Source: Bacteroidales bacterium | GTDB lineage: Bacteria; Bacteroidota; Bacteroidia; Bacteroidales; FEN-979 | Assembly (NCBI GenBank): GCA_023231005.1 | Contig: JALNWG010000007.1 | Coordinates: 67,284-131,283 of the forward strand | Length of the DNA stretch: 64,000 bases | Direction: 5' to 3' | Part shown: positions 1 to 9,073 of the stretch, in pieces | How positions within the stretch are numbered: position 1 is the stretch's first letter | Layout: each line of letters starts with the position of its first letter | Made by a program: the position numbers and the translations under genes | Notes under the pieces: model-generated | Databases searched by the model: none | Seen by the model: only the letters and a program-made list of their open reading frames with translations | Told to the model about the DNA's origin: nothing

Positions 1-722
1 CGCGGAGTATTGGAGTTCTCCGCCCGGAAGGTTGGGCCAAAAGTATATACCAGAGATAAGGCCATTGCGCCCAATTCGGCTTCCAACTGGCCACTTACAG
101 TTAATTTGGTCTCTTTCCCAAAAAAATCCTGAGAATAGTCAACATGACCATCGGGCAACATTGGAGGATTTTTGTCATCGAGTGCGGTCACCCGGAACAT
201 AGCGCCTGCGCCTTCCGCATCGCTTCCGGTAATAATCGGGGTATGAAGATAATTGAATCCCTGATCATTGAAATATTTATGGATCCCGTAAGCCATGGCA
301 TGCCGAATTCGTAATACAGCCCCAAAGGTATTTGTGCGGGGGCGGAGATGGGCAATTTCACGGAGAAACTCCAGTGAATGACCTTTTTTTTGTAACGGGT
401 AGGTTTCGTTGTCGGCCGTTCCATAAACTTCTATTGCTTTTGCCTGAATTTCGACATGTTGTCCCTGCCCCATTGATTCAACTAAAGTCCCTTTTACCGC
501 AATACAACTTCCGGTCGTGACCAGTTTAAGTGTGTTTTCATCAAAATTAGCAACTTCAACAACTACCTGAATACTATGAATGACCGATCCATCGTTAAGA
601 GCAATAAAATTGATGTTTTTATTTCCCCGTTTCGTCCGTACCCATCCTTTAACTAATACTTCACTTCCAAAATCCTTTGATTTCAGTAAATCGACGATCT
701 TATTCCTTCTTGTATGTTCCAT
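1..722 (-). CDS. asnS: Asparaginyl-tRNA synthetase, N-terminal part (cut by window edge)
   Basis: Charges tRNA-Asn with asparagine in the cytoplasm. The first 240 codons are present; the rest lies left of the window. The start is ATG at 722-720. Residues about 15-110 form the OB-fold anticodon-binding domain ([20 protein letters not shown]). The class II catalytic core follows, with the signature [17 protein letters not shown], then [13 protein letters not shown], and the beginning of motif 2 ([10 protein letters not shown]) at the cut edge. The [10 protein letters not shown] stretch fits AsnRS rather than AspRS or LysRS. A -7 box TAAATTTG lies on the minus strand at 751-744, about 21 bases before the start. 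The gene is divergent from the DAHP synthase gene. Confidence 0.93.
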   Translation of the reverse strand, partial: MEHTRRNKIVDLLKSKDFGSEVLVKGWVRTKRGNKNINFIALNDGSVIHSIQVVVEVANFDENTLKLVTTGSCIAVKGTLVESMGQGQHVEIQAKAIEVYGTADNETYPLQKKGHSLEFLREIAHLRPRTNTFGAVLRIRHAMAYGIHKYFNDQGFNYLHTPIITGSDAEGAGAMFRVTALDDKNPPMLPDGHVDYSQDFFGKETKLTVSGQLEAELGAMALSLVYTFGPTFRAENSNTP

Positions 723-743
723 TGATTTAATTTATTGAAGTGG

Positions 744-751
744 CAAATTTA
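744..751 (-). promoter_or_regulatory. Bacteroidota-type -7 box for asnS
   Basis: TAAATTTG on the minus strand fits the TAnnTTTG consensus and lies about 21 bases upstream of the asnS start. I did not find a convincing -33 element. Confidence 0.5.
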
Positions 752-857
752 CTTAAAGTTTGTTTCCGTAAATTTGTTTCCTTCCTTGTGTCAATGAAAA
801 AATCATAAAGTCATTTCAAATCTCTGGAAATTGATATACGGGAGAAGCTGAAATCCA

Positions 858-865
858 TACCTTTG
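858..865 (+). promoter_or_regulatory. -7 box for the DAHP synthase gene
   Basis: TACCTTTG is a full match to TAnnTTTG. Only six bases separate it from the ATG at 872, so the mRNA would have almost no leader. The in-frame TTG at 863 lies inside this box and is therefore an unlikely start codon. Confidence 0.6.
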
Positions 866-871
866 CCCTTC

Positions 872-1978
872 ATGACAGCAAAACTTACAATTAAGCCACT
901 CAAAGAATGGCTTCCTGTTTCGATAAAACCCTTGATAATTGCCGGTCCTTGCAGCGCAGAAACGGAGGAGCAGGTCATGGATACTGCTCGGGGACTCTCA
1001 GATATTCCCCAGGTAAAAGTATTTCGGGCCGGTATCTGGAAACCCCGTACACGTCCCGGGGCCTTTGAAGGAGTAGGAACATCGGGGTTACAATGGCTCC
1101 AGCGGGTTAAAAGAGAAACCGGAATGTTGGTAGCTGTTGAGGTTGCCAACCCGAAACATGTGGAAGATGCGCTTGATTATGGCATTGATATTCTATGGAT
1201 CGGAGCCCGCACAGTTGTCAACCCTTTTGCTGTTCAGGAAATCGGTGAAACCATCGGCAACCGCGATATCCCGGTGATGATTAAAAACCCGCTCAACCCC
1301 GATTTAAAAACTTGGATAGGAGCCATTGAGCGACTAAATCAGATGGGCCTTAAAAAACTTGTGGCTATCCATCGTGGGTTTTCATTTTTTCATCGCTCCC
1401 CATATCGGAATGCTCCAATGTGGGAAATCCCCATCGAATTAAAGCGGCTTTACCCAAACCTGCCTCTGATTGTTGATCCCAGTCATATTTGCGGTAACCG
1501 CGAACTGATTCCCGGAATCGTTCAAAAAGCTCTTGATCTGGAAATGAATGGGATCATGATTGAAACACACCACAATCCTTCTAAAGCGCTGACCGATAAA
1601 AATCAGCAAATCACTCCGGCACAACTTCAGGAGATATTGACACATACCATCTTGCGACGTAAAACCGGAAATATCGAATTTGGACAAAAGCTGGAGGAAC
1701 TTCGTTCAGAAATTGACAAACTGGATGAAGAATTGATTGAAATCCTGGCTCGCAGAATGAATGTAGTTGCCGAGATCGGCTCTTATAAAAAAACGAATAA
1801 GATTACCATTCTCCAACTGAAACGGTGGAACCAAATCATTCAAGAACGAATTGAGGCGGGGATAAAACTGGGGTTGAGCCGCGAATTTATTTTAAAACTC
1901 CTTGAATCCGTCCACGAAGAAGGGATCCGGTGTCAAATCGAAGTAATGAACCATGAGAATCCCAGCGAAAAATTATAA
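872..1978 (+). CDS. Bifunctional DAHP synthase / chorismate mutase
   Basis: Catalyses the first step of the shikimate pathway (erythrose-4-phosphate plus PEP to DAHP) and carries a chorismate mutase domain for the Phe/Tyr branch. Residues about 1-260 are a KDPS-like type I beta DAHP synthase barrel, with GPCSAE near the N-terminus, KPRTRPGAFEGVG, and DPSHICGNR late in the domain. Residues about 275-368 are an AroQ-type helical mutase (LRSEIDKLDEELIEILARR, then EIGSYKK). This fusion is common in Bacteroidota and allows feedback control through the mutase domain. I chose ATG 872 over TTG 863 because TTG lies inside the promoter. The stop overlaps the convergent corA stop by six bases. Confidence 0.93.
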   Translation: MTAKLTIKPLKEWLPVSIKPLIIAGPCSAETEEQVMDTARGLSDIPQVKVFRAGIWKPRTRPGAFEGVGTSGLQWLQRVKRETGMLVAVEVANPKHVEDALDYGIDILWIGARTVVNPFAVQEIGETIGNRDIPVMIKNPLNPDLKTWIGAIERLNQMGLKKLVAIHRGFSFFHRSPYRNAPMWEIPIELKRLYPNLPLIVDPSHICGNRELIPGIVQKALDLEMNGIMIETHHNPSKALTDKNQQITPAQLQEILTHTILRRKTGNIEFGQKLEELRSEIDKLDEELIEILARRMNVVAEIGSYKKTNKITILQLKRWNQIIQERIEAGIKLGLSREFILKLLESVHEEGIRCQIEVMNHENPSEKL

Positions 1979-2884
1979 CCACTTTTTGATTTTGAAATAG
2001 ATAAACATTCCCAGGGCAATAAACAGCATCGACCCGGCCACGATAGCAAAGGAAAAAGGATGATCCTGGATAGGAAGCTTGATATTCATTCCGTATAAAC
2101 TTGCGATGAAAGTAAGTGGTAAAAGAATGGACGAGATCAACGTGAGAATTTTTATTACTTCGTTGGTTTTATTAACCTGCAAAGAATCATACGTCATCGA
2201 ATAACCTTTGATCAACTCACCACCATCTTCCACCATATCCCAGATTTTTTGATAATAGTCCATGATATTCCCCCAATAATCTTCCATGTTTTCGGCAAAC
2301 CCGGTAATGGCTCCACTTTGTAATTTATTAAACAGCACCATCTGAGGTTTAAACATGGTGTTCAATAAAATTACATTCTTCCTTGTAATAGAGATTTTTT
2401 CAATAGTTTGATCTCCTTTTTTCCCGAATAAAGCTTTCCCGCAATCATCTACATCCTTTTCAATCCGTTCAACCAGGCGCTGGGTATCTTTCATAATATG
2501 ATCCAGAATTTCGTATAGAAGTGCATCGCTGCTTCCTACTTGCATACGTTCTCCATTGGGTGATTTTGACTTTTCCCGGTTAAACAATTCTTTCAGAATC
2601 CAGTGCGATTTTCCGATACTTATTAAAAAATCCTTTCCCCAGAAAAATTTAAACTCACGGATTTCAACAAATTGTTGTGTGATGCCAAAAGCCGGAAAAT
2701 GAAGAATAACGAAATAATAATCGTCATAAATATCGATTTTAGGACGAAGACTAACCTCTGTCCGGCAATCTTCAATATCAAGTGGGTGGAAATGGTATCT
2801 TTCTTTCAGGGCTTGAAGATCCTCTTCCGAGGGTTTAACGGTATGTGACCAGCGCAGGGTCCCGAATTTGATGGTTTCAATCAT
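1973..2884 (-). CDS. corA: CorA family magnesium/cobalt transporter
   Basis: Inner-membrane pentameric Mg2+/Co2+ channel. A long acidic cytoplasmic domain (residues 1-240) is followed by two membrane helices near the C-terminus (about 243-262 and 278-297). The CorA signature GMN is at residues 265-267, at the end of the first helix, and the C-terminus is basic (KIKKWL). Length 303 is normal for the family. It lies 12 bases downstream of the M14 peptidase gene on the same strand and may be cotranscribed with it. It is convergent with, and overlaps by six bases, the DAHP synthase gene. Confidence 0.92.
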   Translation of the reverse strand: MIETIKFGTLRWSHTVKPSEEDLQALKERYHFHPLDIEDCRTEVSLRPKIDIYDDYYFVILHFPAFGITQQFVEIREFKFFWGKDFLISIGKSHWILKELFNREKSKSPNGERMQVGSSDALLYEILDHIMKDTQRLVERIEKDVDDCGKALFGKKGDQTIEKISITRKNVILLNTMFKPQMVLFNKLQSGAITGFAENMEDYWGNIMDYYQKIWDMVEDGGELIKGYSMTYDSLQVNKTNEVIKILTLISSILLPLTFIASLYGMNIKLPIQDHPFSFAIVAGSMLFIALGMFIYFKIKKWL

Positions 2885-2896
2885 GGGACAATAGAA

Positions 2897-5305
2897 TTAA
2901 TGAATGACCACAAGTTTTTTTACGGCGGTTGATCCGGAAATATCCGTGATTCTGTAAAAATAAATTCCAGAAGTGAGATTGTTGACTGTAAAGGAAATCT
3001 GCTCCATTTTATCGGGAACCGGAAAAGATTTCACTATGATACCACGGGAATCTAGTAAAGTAAATATGGCATTATCATGCGATTCCCCGAAATCCATATT
3101 GTGCCACCGGAAAGAAACCTGGCTGGAAGCCGGATTGGGTATGGGATCTGAGATCCATCCATTATTAGGGGTGGAAGGCGCTCCAATTCCCACATACGAC
3201 ATATCCACAATTGTTACAGAAACATCATCAAAATAAAAACCATCATAATTTGACCCGGCATCACTTTCCAAAACAAACTGCATCTTGAGATCTTTATTGG
3301 GATAATTCGTTGATACTATCTGGTCTTTGATCCAGTTCAATTGTGTCCCATCGTAAACAGGCTGGTATTGAATTTCTCCAGGGGTACCGGTAGTGGAATA
3401 TTTACCCCTCTGGGGAGTCCAGGGGCCATTATCGCCCGATAGTTTAAACTGAACAAAGTCATACCCTTTTTCTGTATTCCATTTTGCCCAATAATTGATC
3501 ACCACAACCGGGGAACTTTGTAAATCAATTTCATTGATTGTTGTTACTGAAACTGTTGAATTGTTGGAATAATTACCGGTAGGAGAATCGGTGATCGATT
3601 TGGGCGCTGAATGAAATTGCAAATGAGTTACATCCCAAACATCGGTGGTCCAGTTTTGCATGTTGTTGCAACTATCGTGGAAAACCACTAACGGGGGTCC
3701 ATAAAATTTAGTCACTGTATCATGAAAAGTGAAAAGGCCGTTGGTAATATCGTAGACAAATTGAATTTTATCTCCCGATGTAACAGACGGAATCAATTCA
3801 TAGTCAATGGAATCAGGGTAAGATTGAAATTGTTCCGGAGCTACAAACATCTTAGCACCACCAACAGACACAAATTGAGAAGTGTCGACCGGATGGATTG
3901 AAACCTGATAATCGGCGGGGCCGTCCAATCCATAGCGAACAAATTCAAAACCAAATTTCCCCTTTCGGGAGGAAAGAATAACTGGCGAAAGATCATTGAT
4001 TTCAGCATAACGTAAAGCAAAATGGGCGATCATCAGATTGGAATAAACATTTTCCTGGGCCAATGGAATAATGCGGCTTACAAAGGGCCAGAAACCTCCA
4101 TCGGCATCAGTACCCACCTCTGCAGTAAAACAGATTGTTTTAGGTTTGGTTGTTTGTTCTCCATATTCCCAATCCATTGCATCGCCATTGGTATTGTATA
4201 ACACTTGTCCCGGCATCCCGCTCAAAAATCCATTCTGTCGCTGCAAAAAACGAGCATAAGTTACCTGAAGCATACTATCGGGATTAAATATCGTTTGATA
4301 GCACCAAGGATATAACAGATAATCGCTAAAGGTGTGATAATTCATGGTAATACGGAAATCCATTTCGTTACAAAAATCACGAATTATTTGTGTTTCAGGT
4401 TCTGAGAAGGCGCTGGCCCCCCGATAGGTCTCATCTCCGGAGTTAGGAGACGAACCAAAATTATCATATCCCCATTTATATCCAAAATTCCGGTTGAGAT
4501 CCACACCCCACACTCCACTACCATTATCACGCCGATTTTTTCTCCACTGGCCTCCGCCAATCGGGAAACCCTGATGGTTGAATTCATACCCATCGGGATT
4601 GATCACCGGAATAAAATACATTTCAAGATTATCGACGAGATACTTTATCTCACTATTGGTATTGTAGTTTTCCAGAAGATACCACATATAGAAAATCAGT
4701 TGTTGCATTCCCATCGGTTCACGGGCATGGATAAGGGCATTATAAAAAACCCTTGGCTTACTTTGAAGCTGACCCGGATTGTTGGAAATTCTGACATAAT
4801 AAATGGGGCGGCCTTCTATAGTATAGAAATTTCCAGCAGGAGCCTTTACCGAGATTAATCCAGGATATAACAGTTGCATGCTATCAAGTTGAGCATTTAC
4901 TTCATCAAGAGTCAGAAAACCGCCCATTGATCCCAGCCTGAAATGCTGTGGAACAGGATAATTATCATATTTTTCTGAGCCTGAAGTAGCTTTGTGAGTA
5001 TTAATATAATCAATCTGATTCAACATCCCCCGGTTACGTGATTCTATAAATCTGGAATAGTCCTCATGTAAAATTTCAAAAGAAAATCCGGCAGATTTGA
5101 CTATCTTGAGTTCTTCTGAAGAAAGCACGGTGGTCCAGATTCCATCTTTTGAAAAAGTTCCATCTTCAATGGCTAAACCCAGACGTGAAAGTTGTAACAT
5201 CCCTTTCTGGTCAAGGTGAATTTTCACTTCCGAATATTTGGTGGATTGTGCTACCAGAAAAGAACTGAAGAAGCAGAAACAAAGTAATATCGCAATTTTT
5301 TTCAT
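2897..5305 (-). CDS. Secreted M14 zinc carboxypeptidase with T9SS sorting domain
   Basis: Extracellular metallo-carboxypeptidase exported by Sec and then T9SS. Residues 1-19 are a signal peptide; cleavage after A19 would expose Gln20. The M14 domain covers about 115-430. Zinc ligands are H193 and E196 (HAREP) and H324 (NYHTFSDY); the substrate-binding pair N271-R272 is in DLNRNF; the general base is E396 (TAEVGTD). A jelly-roll domain of the MAM/immune-inhibitor-A type follows at about 545-705. The last about 75 residues are a type A sorting domain (PNPASSQV, SGIYFYRI, KKLVVIH). All catalytic residues are present, so it should be active. Substrate preference cannot be read from the sequence. 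Confidence 0.92.
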   Translation of the reverse strand: MKKIAILLCFCFFSSFLVAQSTKYSEVKIHLDQKGMLQLSRLGLAIEDGTFSKDGIWTTVLSSEELKIVKSAGFSFEILHEDYSRFIESRNRGMLNQIDYINTHKATSGSEKYDNYPVPQHFRLGSMGGFLTLDEVNAQLDSMQLLYPGLISVKAPAGNFYTIEGRPIYYVRISNNPGQLQSKPRVFYNALIHAREPMGMQQLIFYMWYLLENYNTNSEIKYLVDNLEMYFIPVINPDGYEFNHQGFPIGGGQWRKNRRDNGSGVWGVDLNRNFGYKWGYDNFGSSPNSGDETYRGASAFSEPETQIIRDFCNEMDFRITMNYHTFSDYLLYPWCYQTIFNPDSMLQVTYARFLQRQNGFLSGMPGQVLYNTNGDAMDWEYGEQTTKPKTICFTAEVGTDADGGFWPFVSRIIPLAQENVYSNLMIAHFALRYAEINDLSPVILSSRKGKFGFEFVRYGLDGPADYQVSIHPVDTSQFVSVGGAKMFVAPEQFQSYPDSIDYELIPSVTSGDKIQFVYDITNGLFTFHDTVTKFYGPPLVVFHDSCNNMQNWTTDVWDVTHLQFHSAPKSITDSPTGNYSNNSTVSVTTINEIDLQSSPVVVINYWAKWNTEKGYDFVQFKLSGDNGPWTPQRGKYSTTGTPGEIQYQPVYDGTQLNWIKDQIVSTNYPNKDLKMQFVLESDAGSNYDGFYFDDVSVTIVDMSYVGIGAPSTPNNGWISDPIPNPASSQVSFRWHNMDFGESHDNAIFTLLDSRGIIVKSFPVPDKMEQISFTVNNLTSGIYFYRITDISGSTAVKKLVVIH

Positions 5306-5325
5306 CCTGCAAAGGTCAGGAATAT

Positions 5326-5922
5326 TTATCTATGATCAACCGTAGCATTTAATTTTTTCCATCGGAATGCACTGATCAAATGATCAATATCTGCTTTAAT
5401 AAAATCTATAACAGGAGCGAGGGAATCGTTATTTGGCACCTGATTAAAATACAAAGCACCTCTGACAAATTTAGAAACGCTGTCGGTAACGTAAAACTGA
5501 TAGGTGGAGGCTGCATCGGATCCCTTGATTTCATAAACCAATCCATATACATGGTTGGCAGAATCGGCGTATTCGTGCTGGAGAATCGCATTGGCCTTTG
5601 GAATATGTTTATTGACCATGATGCGGGCATCTTCCAGATATTTTGGAAGATTTCCATGGATGACTTTATAACTCAGATGTAAGGTGGCATGAAACCGATC
5701 AAATTTCAAATTGATCCAATAGGGTTCTGCCAACTTGCTAACATCAGGTTCGATAGCAGCATAAACAGGATATTCAAATTGAAAGGGGAAGGTTGAATCA
5801 AAGGACTGGTATTGCTTTTCAGGAAGATCAATACGAAAATAGCCACGTGGTTTGGGGACATAATCGGAACCACAAGCGACTGTAAGGAAAAGAAGACTAA
5901 TACAAAAGAATAGTTTTTTCAT
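5326..5922 (-). CDS. gldD: GldD gliding motility lipoprotein
   Basis: Member of the GldD family, needed for gliding motility and linked to T9SS function in Flavobacterium. The start is ATG 5922, where a lipoprotein signal begins (MKKLFFCISLLFLTVAC, lipid-modified Cys17). The mature N-terminus GSDYVPKPRGYFRIDLP is the family hallmark. An upstream in-frame extension runs through a palindromic repeat and encodes ISPSHHFS, so I rejected it. The gene follows ssb. The gene gldE, which lies between ssb and gldD in Flavobacterium johnsoniae, is absent here. Confidence 0.9.
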   Translation of the reverse strand: MKKLFFCISLLFLTVACGSDYVPKPRGYFRIDLPEKQYQSFDSTFPFQFEYPVYAAIEPDVSKLAEPYWINLKFDRFHATLHLSYKVIHGNLPKYLEDARIMVNKHIPKANAILQHEYADSANHVYGLVYEIKGSDAASTYQFYVTDSVSKFVRGALYFNQVPNNDSLAPVIDFIKADIDHLISAFRWKKLNATVDHR

Positions 5923-5928
5923 AGAAAA

Positions 5929-5971
5929 ATGGTGAGATGGTGAAATGGCCCTCATTTCACCATCTCACCAT
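5929..5971 (-). repeat. Perfect 19-bp palindrome between ssb and gldD
   Basis: Arms 5929-5947 and 5953-5971 are perfect inverted complements separated by a 5-base loop. In the direction of ssb-gldD transcription the hairpin is followed by TTTTTC, so it could end or attenuate ssb transcripts just before gldD. A related sequence recurs inside polA at about 21973-22031, so this is probably one copy of a dispersed repeat family. Confidence 0.8.
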
Positions 5972-5976
5972 CATTT

Positions 5977-6408
5977 TTAGAATGGGAGATCATCCTCAGG
6001 AACATTGGCTGTTGGATTTTCATCTTTCACACTTTCAGCAGGTTGTGATTGGTTATTTCCATCATCGCGACGGGGTCCTCCACCAAGCATTTGCATGGAA
6101 TCTCCAAGAATTTCATAGATAAACCTTTTCTGACCTTCTTTGTCCTCATATTCGCGTTTCCGAATACGGCCTTCCACATAAATGGTATTTCCTTTTTTCA
6201 GAAAACGTTCAGCCACATCCGCCAGACCGCGCCACATCACGATGTTGTGCCACTCGGTATGCGTGGTCTTCTCTCCATCCTTGCCTTTGTATGCTTCGGT
6301 AGTGGCCAGGGTAAAAGCGGCCTTTTTAACTCCATTTTCGAAATTTTGAATCTCCGGATCCCTACCCAGATTCCCGATCAAAATCACTTTGTTGACTCCA
6401 GTTGCCAT
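5977..6408 (-). CDS. ssb: Single-stranded DNA-binding protein
   Basis: Cytoplasmic tetrameric ssDNA-binding protein for replication and repair. Residues 1-105 form the OB fold (NKVILIGNLGRDPE, FTLATTEAYK, EWHNIVMWRGLADVAERFLKKG, YVEGRIRKREYEDKEG). A short disordered tail follows and ends in the acidic tip DDLPF, the partner-docking peptide of bacterial SSBs. Length 143 is typical. A -7 box TACTTTTG at 6449-6442 gives a leader of about 30 bases. Confidence 0.96.
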   Translation of the reverse strand: MATGVNKVILIGNLGRDPEIQNFENGVKKAAFTLATTEAYKGKDGEKTTHTEWHNIVMWRGLADVAERFLKKGNTIYVEGRIRKREYEDKEGQKRFIYEILGDSMQMLGGGPRRDDGNNQSQPAESVKDENPTANVPEDDLPF

Positions 6409-6441
6409 AATAATTTAATTTAATGTTAAAAACTCCGTGAA

Positions 6442-6449
6442 CAAAAGTA
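6442..6449 (-). promoter_or_regulatory. -7 box for ssb
   Basis: TACTTTTG on the minus strand is a full match to TAnnTTTG and lies 33 bases before the ssb ATG. Confidence 0.55.
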
Positions 6450-6534
6450 CAATTTTTAATGCTTTATCGGGAAAGAAGCTAAAAGGTAATACGGTAATCC
6501 AAGGTTTTTTTTAAATATTTCGAAAATAAAACGT

Positions 6535-7782
6535 TTACCCGACAAGTAACAATACCAATAAAGTGACTGAAAGACCAGTCAGAATGGCCACCGTAGTCCA
6601 GCCAATCAAGTTGGTGATTGGTTTGTTTATATGATCACCCATGATCTTTTTATTATTGACCAGCAGGATCATGCAAACCAGGACGATGGGCAGTAGGAGC
6701 CCGTTTATGATCTGAGACCAAAGTGTAATGGAAATCAATGGAGTACCAGGAATCAGAATGATAAAAGCCCCCAGCAACATGATTCCGGTATACAGAAAAT
6801 AAAACTCGGGTGCTTCTTTCCATTTTCTGTTTATCCCTGCTTCGAAACCAAAGGCCTCACATACATAAAAGGCAGTAGCTAATGGTAAGATGGTTGCGGA
6901 GAAGATGGAGGCAATAAAAAGTCCAAAGGCAAAAACATGTGAGGAGAGGGCACCGGCAAGGGGTTCAAGCGCCATGGCCGCATCTCTTGCCTGGTTAATG
7001 GTAACCCCTTTGACATGCAAAGTCGATGCACAAGCTACAATGATAAAGAAGGCAACCACCACCGTGGCCAAACATCCTACAATAATGTCTAAAAGCGTGA
7101 ACTTATAATGATTTATTTTCAGTCCTTTTTCGATGACCGAAGACTGCATATAAAATTGCATCCAGGGAGCAATAGTGGTACCGATGATCCCAATCACCAC
7201 AGCGAGTGATTTTTCATCGAAGTCCATTTTCGGACGAATGATCGATTGTCCGATCTCACCCCAGTCGGGTTTGCCCATTAAGGCAGAAACGACATACATC
7301 AGCAATGAAACACTAAAGATAAGGAAGATCCGCTCAGCGAAATGATAGTTCCCTTTCACAACAAGGATCCAAACCAGAAAAGCAACAATCGGGACCGATA
7401 TGTATTTACTTACATTGAATACCTCCATACTTCCAGCAACTCCGGCAAATTCCGTTGTGGTATTCCCGATGTCGGCAAGCAAAAGTCCGATAAAGATAAA
7501 AAAGGTGATTTTCACTCCAGCGTTTTCCCGGATAAGATCGGCCAACCCCTTTCCTGTTACAATCCCCATTCTGGCATTCATTTCCTGAATGATCACCAAC
7601 ACGACAAAAGAGGGAATAAGCGTCCAAAGCAACTTATATCCGTAAATGGCACCTGCTACTGAATAAGTGGTAATTCCTCCGGCATCATTGTCTACACTGC
7701 CGGTTATGATGCCGGGTCCAAGAATAGCAAGGAAAAATGCGATATTCCGCAGAATTGATTTCCGGCGAGGGTAAATAGTCAT
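6535..7782 (-). CDS. Nramp-superfamily metal permease (NRMT-like)
   Basis: Inner-membrane divalent metal importer of the LeuT fold with about 11 helices. The canonical Nramp TM1 metal motif DPGN is replaced by DNDAGG (residues 31-36, after GPGIITGSV). The canonical TM6 MPH motif, whose Met selects Mn/Fe, reads TIAPW at residues 203-207, so the selective Met appears to be Ala205. Loss of that Met is a feature of Nramp-related magnesium transporters (NRMT). The gene lies 16 bases downstream of a soluble MgtE-N/CBS protein on the same strand and is presumably cotranscribed with it. Mg2+ is therefore a plausible substrate, but Mn2+ cannot be excluded from sequence alone. Length 415 is normal. Confidence 0.85.
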   Translation of the reverse strand: MTIYPRRKSILRNIAFFLAILGPGIITGSVDNDAGGITTYSVAGAIYGYKLLWTLIPSFVVLVIIQEMNARMGIVTGKGLADLIRENAGVKITFFIFIGLLLADIGNTTTEFAGVAGSMEVFNVSKYISVPIVAFLVWILVVKGNYHFAERIFLIFSVSLLMYVVSALMGKPDWGEIGQSIIRPKMDFDEKSLAVVIGIIGTTIAPWMQFYMQSSVIEKGLKINHYKFTLLDIIVGCLATVVVAFFIIVACASTLHVKGVTINQARDAAMALEPLAGALSSHVFAFGLFIASIFSATILPLATAFYVCEAFGFEAGINRKWKEAPEFYFLYTGIMLLGAFIILIPGTPLISITLWSQIINGLLLPIVLVCMILLVNNKKIMGDHINKPITNLIGWTTVAILTGLSVTLLVLLLVG

Positions 7783-7798
7783 TATCTATTCTCTTCTA

Positions 7799-9073
7799 TT
7801 ACATGGTCTTTCTCCGGCTTAACAGATCATCTACAATATCTTCCACTACAACAACACCTTCCATCATCCTGTTTTGGTTGATCACAGGAACTGATAACAG
7901 GTTATATTTCGAGACAAGTTCTGCAAGGGAATCTACTTTATCATGATCAAAAACAGAGATAGAATTTTTTTTCATGATATCCTTCAACTTTTTGGCAGGG
8001 TCGGCAATTACAAGTTCCCCGAGGGAAATGGCAGATAAAAACCGTTCATGTTGATCCACCACAATGATCGAATAAATATGGGCAGGTTCAGGTTGCTGGC
8101 ATCGCAATTCTTCTAAGGTCTGACCAACCGTACACTGCTCATTAAATGAATAAAAATCCGTCGTCATTAACGATCCAACATACTTATCCTGATATTCCAG
8201 AAGCTCTCTGACTTCTTCAGATGATTCTTGCTCCATCTCCTTCAACAGCTTTTCTGCCTTATCTTCAGTAAGAACATCCAGCAAATCAGCAACTTCGTCG
8301 GCAGGCATTTTTTCAAGCACATCGGCTACTTTTTCAACAGGAAGACTTTCTACGAGATGAATTTGTGCTTTCGGATCTAATTCTTCCAGAACATCGGCCG
8401 CTTTTTCTTCATCCAGGGATGCAAAAACCGCCATCCGCGAAGCCTTATCCAGATCTTCAATAATGTCGGCCAAATCCGATGGATGCAATGTGTTTAATTT
8501 TGAATACGATTTCGACAATTTTATGCTGGCATTGGTGAAATCTACGGCTTCAATATCATCCCATAAAATAAATTTTCCCGGGATATTGCCATTAAAAAGA
8601 TCCAACATGGCTTGAATTGGTTCATCGATACCGATTCTGCGCAAGAGCCCTTCCATTCCAACATCCACGGCAATAACATAGGTTCCTGCTGGAATGATAA
8701 CCAGTCGGACATCATTAACCCGTACTAGTTTACGGCCATTGATATCGACGATTTGTTTATCGAGGATATCGTTGGCTAACCACATGCAGTTGGCATACGA
8801 TGCAGGTGAAATATCATTGACCTCCAAACAGGTAATACGGAGTTTCCGTTTAAATTTTTTAATTTCAAACAGATTAAAATCGAGAATTCGGGTCAGCTTG
8901 CCATTTTTTACCTTTATCGCAACTACTTTGGGGCGAACAGGTTCAGTTTCTTTACCCGGAAAAGGGGTTTGATCAATCAGGAAATCTTTGATTGTTCCCA
9001 AAGAAATTCCATCTTCCGAGACGTAAGTTTTTCCAAGTATTTGACTTAAATAGAAGGTAATTTGTGATGTCAT
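7799..9073 (-). CDS. Soluble PRC-barrel/MgtE-N/CBS-pair protein, partner of the Nramp-like permease
   Basis: It has no membrane helix, so it is not an MgtE channel. Residues about 1-175 contain PRC-barrel-like segments (GKTYVSEDGISLGTIKDFLI, then IVDINGRKLVRVNDVRLV). Residues about 200-300 are the MgtE N-terminal superhelix (LHPSDLADIIEDLD, LDEEKAADVLEELDP, MPADEVADLLDVL). Residues about 305-424 are a CBS pair starting VGSLMTTDF and ending GVVVVEDIVDDLLS. In MgtE these two modules sense intracellular Mg2+ and gate the channel; here they precede a different transporter, which suggests gating in trans. The ATG at 9073 has an unusually strong Shine-Dalgarno (AGAAGGAGG), which itself lies in a hairpin. 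Confidence 0.87.
   Translation of the reverse strand: MTSQITFYLSQILGKTYVSEDGISLGTIKDFLIDQTPFPGKETEPVRPKVVAIKVKNGKLTRILDFNLFEIKKFKRKLRITCLEVNDISPASYANCMWLANDILDKQIVDINGRKLVRVNDVRLVIIPAGTYVIAVDVGMEGLLRRIGIDEPIQAMLDLFNGNIPGKFILWDDIEAVDFTNASIKLSKSYSKLNTLHPSDLADIIEDLDKASRMAVFASLDEEKAADVLEELDPKAQIHLVESLPVEKVADVLEKMPADEVADLLDVLTEDKAEKLLKEMEQESSEEVRELLEYQDKYVGSLMTTDFYSFNEQCTVGQTLEELRCQQPEPAHIYSIIVVDQHERFLSAISLGELVIADPAKKLKDIMKKNSISVFDHDKVDSLAELVSKYNLLSVPVINQNRMMEGVVVVEDIVDDLLSRRKTM

Noticed and set aside
811..1149. Minus-strand ORF overlapping the DAHP synthase gene
   Set aside because: It is antisense to a well-supported enzyme and has no recognisable protein features.
1973..2884. Treating CorA, the MgtE-N/CBS protein, the Nramp-like permease and the CNNM protein as one Mg2+ island
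   Set aside because: They are spread over 35 kb with unrelated genes between, so only the MgtE-N/Nramp pair is a supported unit.
5923..5955. A longer GldD start with MRAISPSHHFS
   Set aside because: The extra residues come from the palindromic repeat, and the lipoprotein signal begins at the later ATG.
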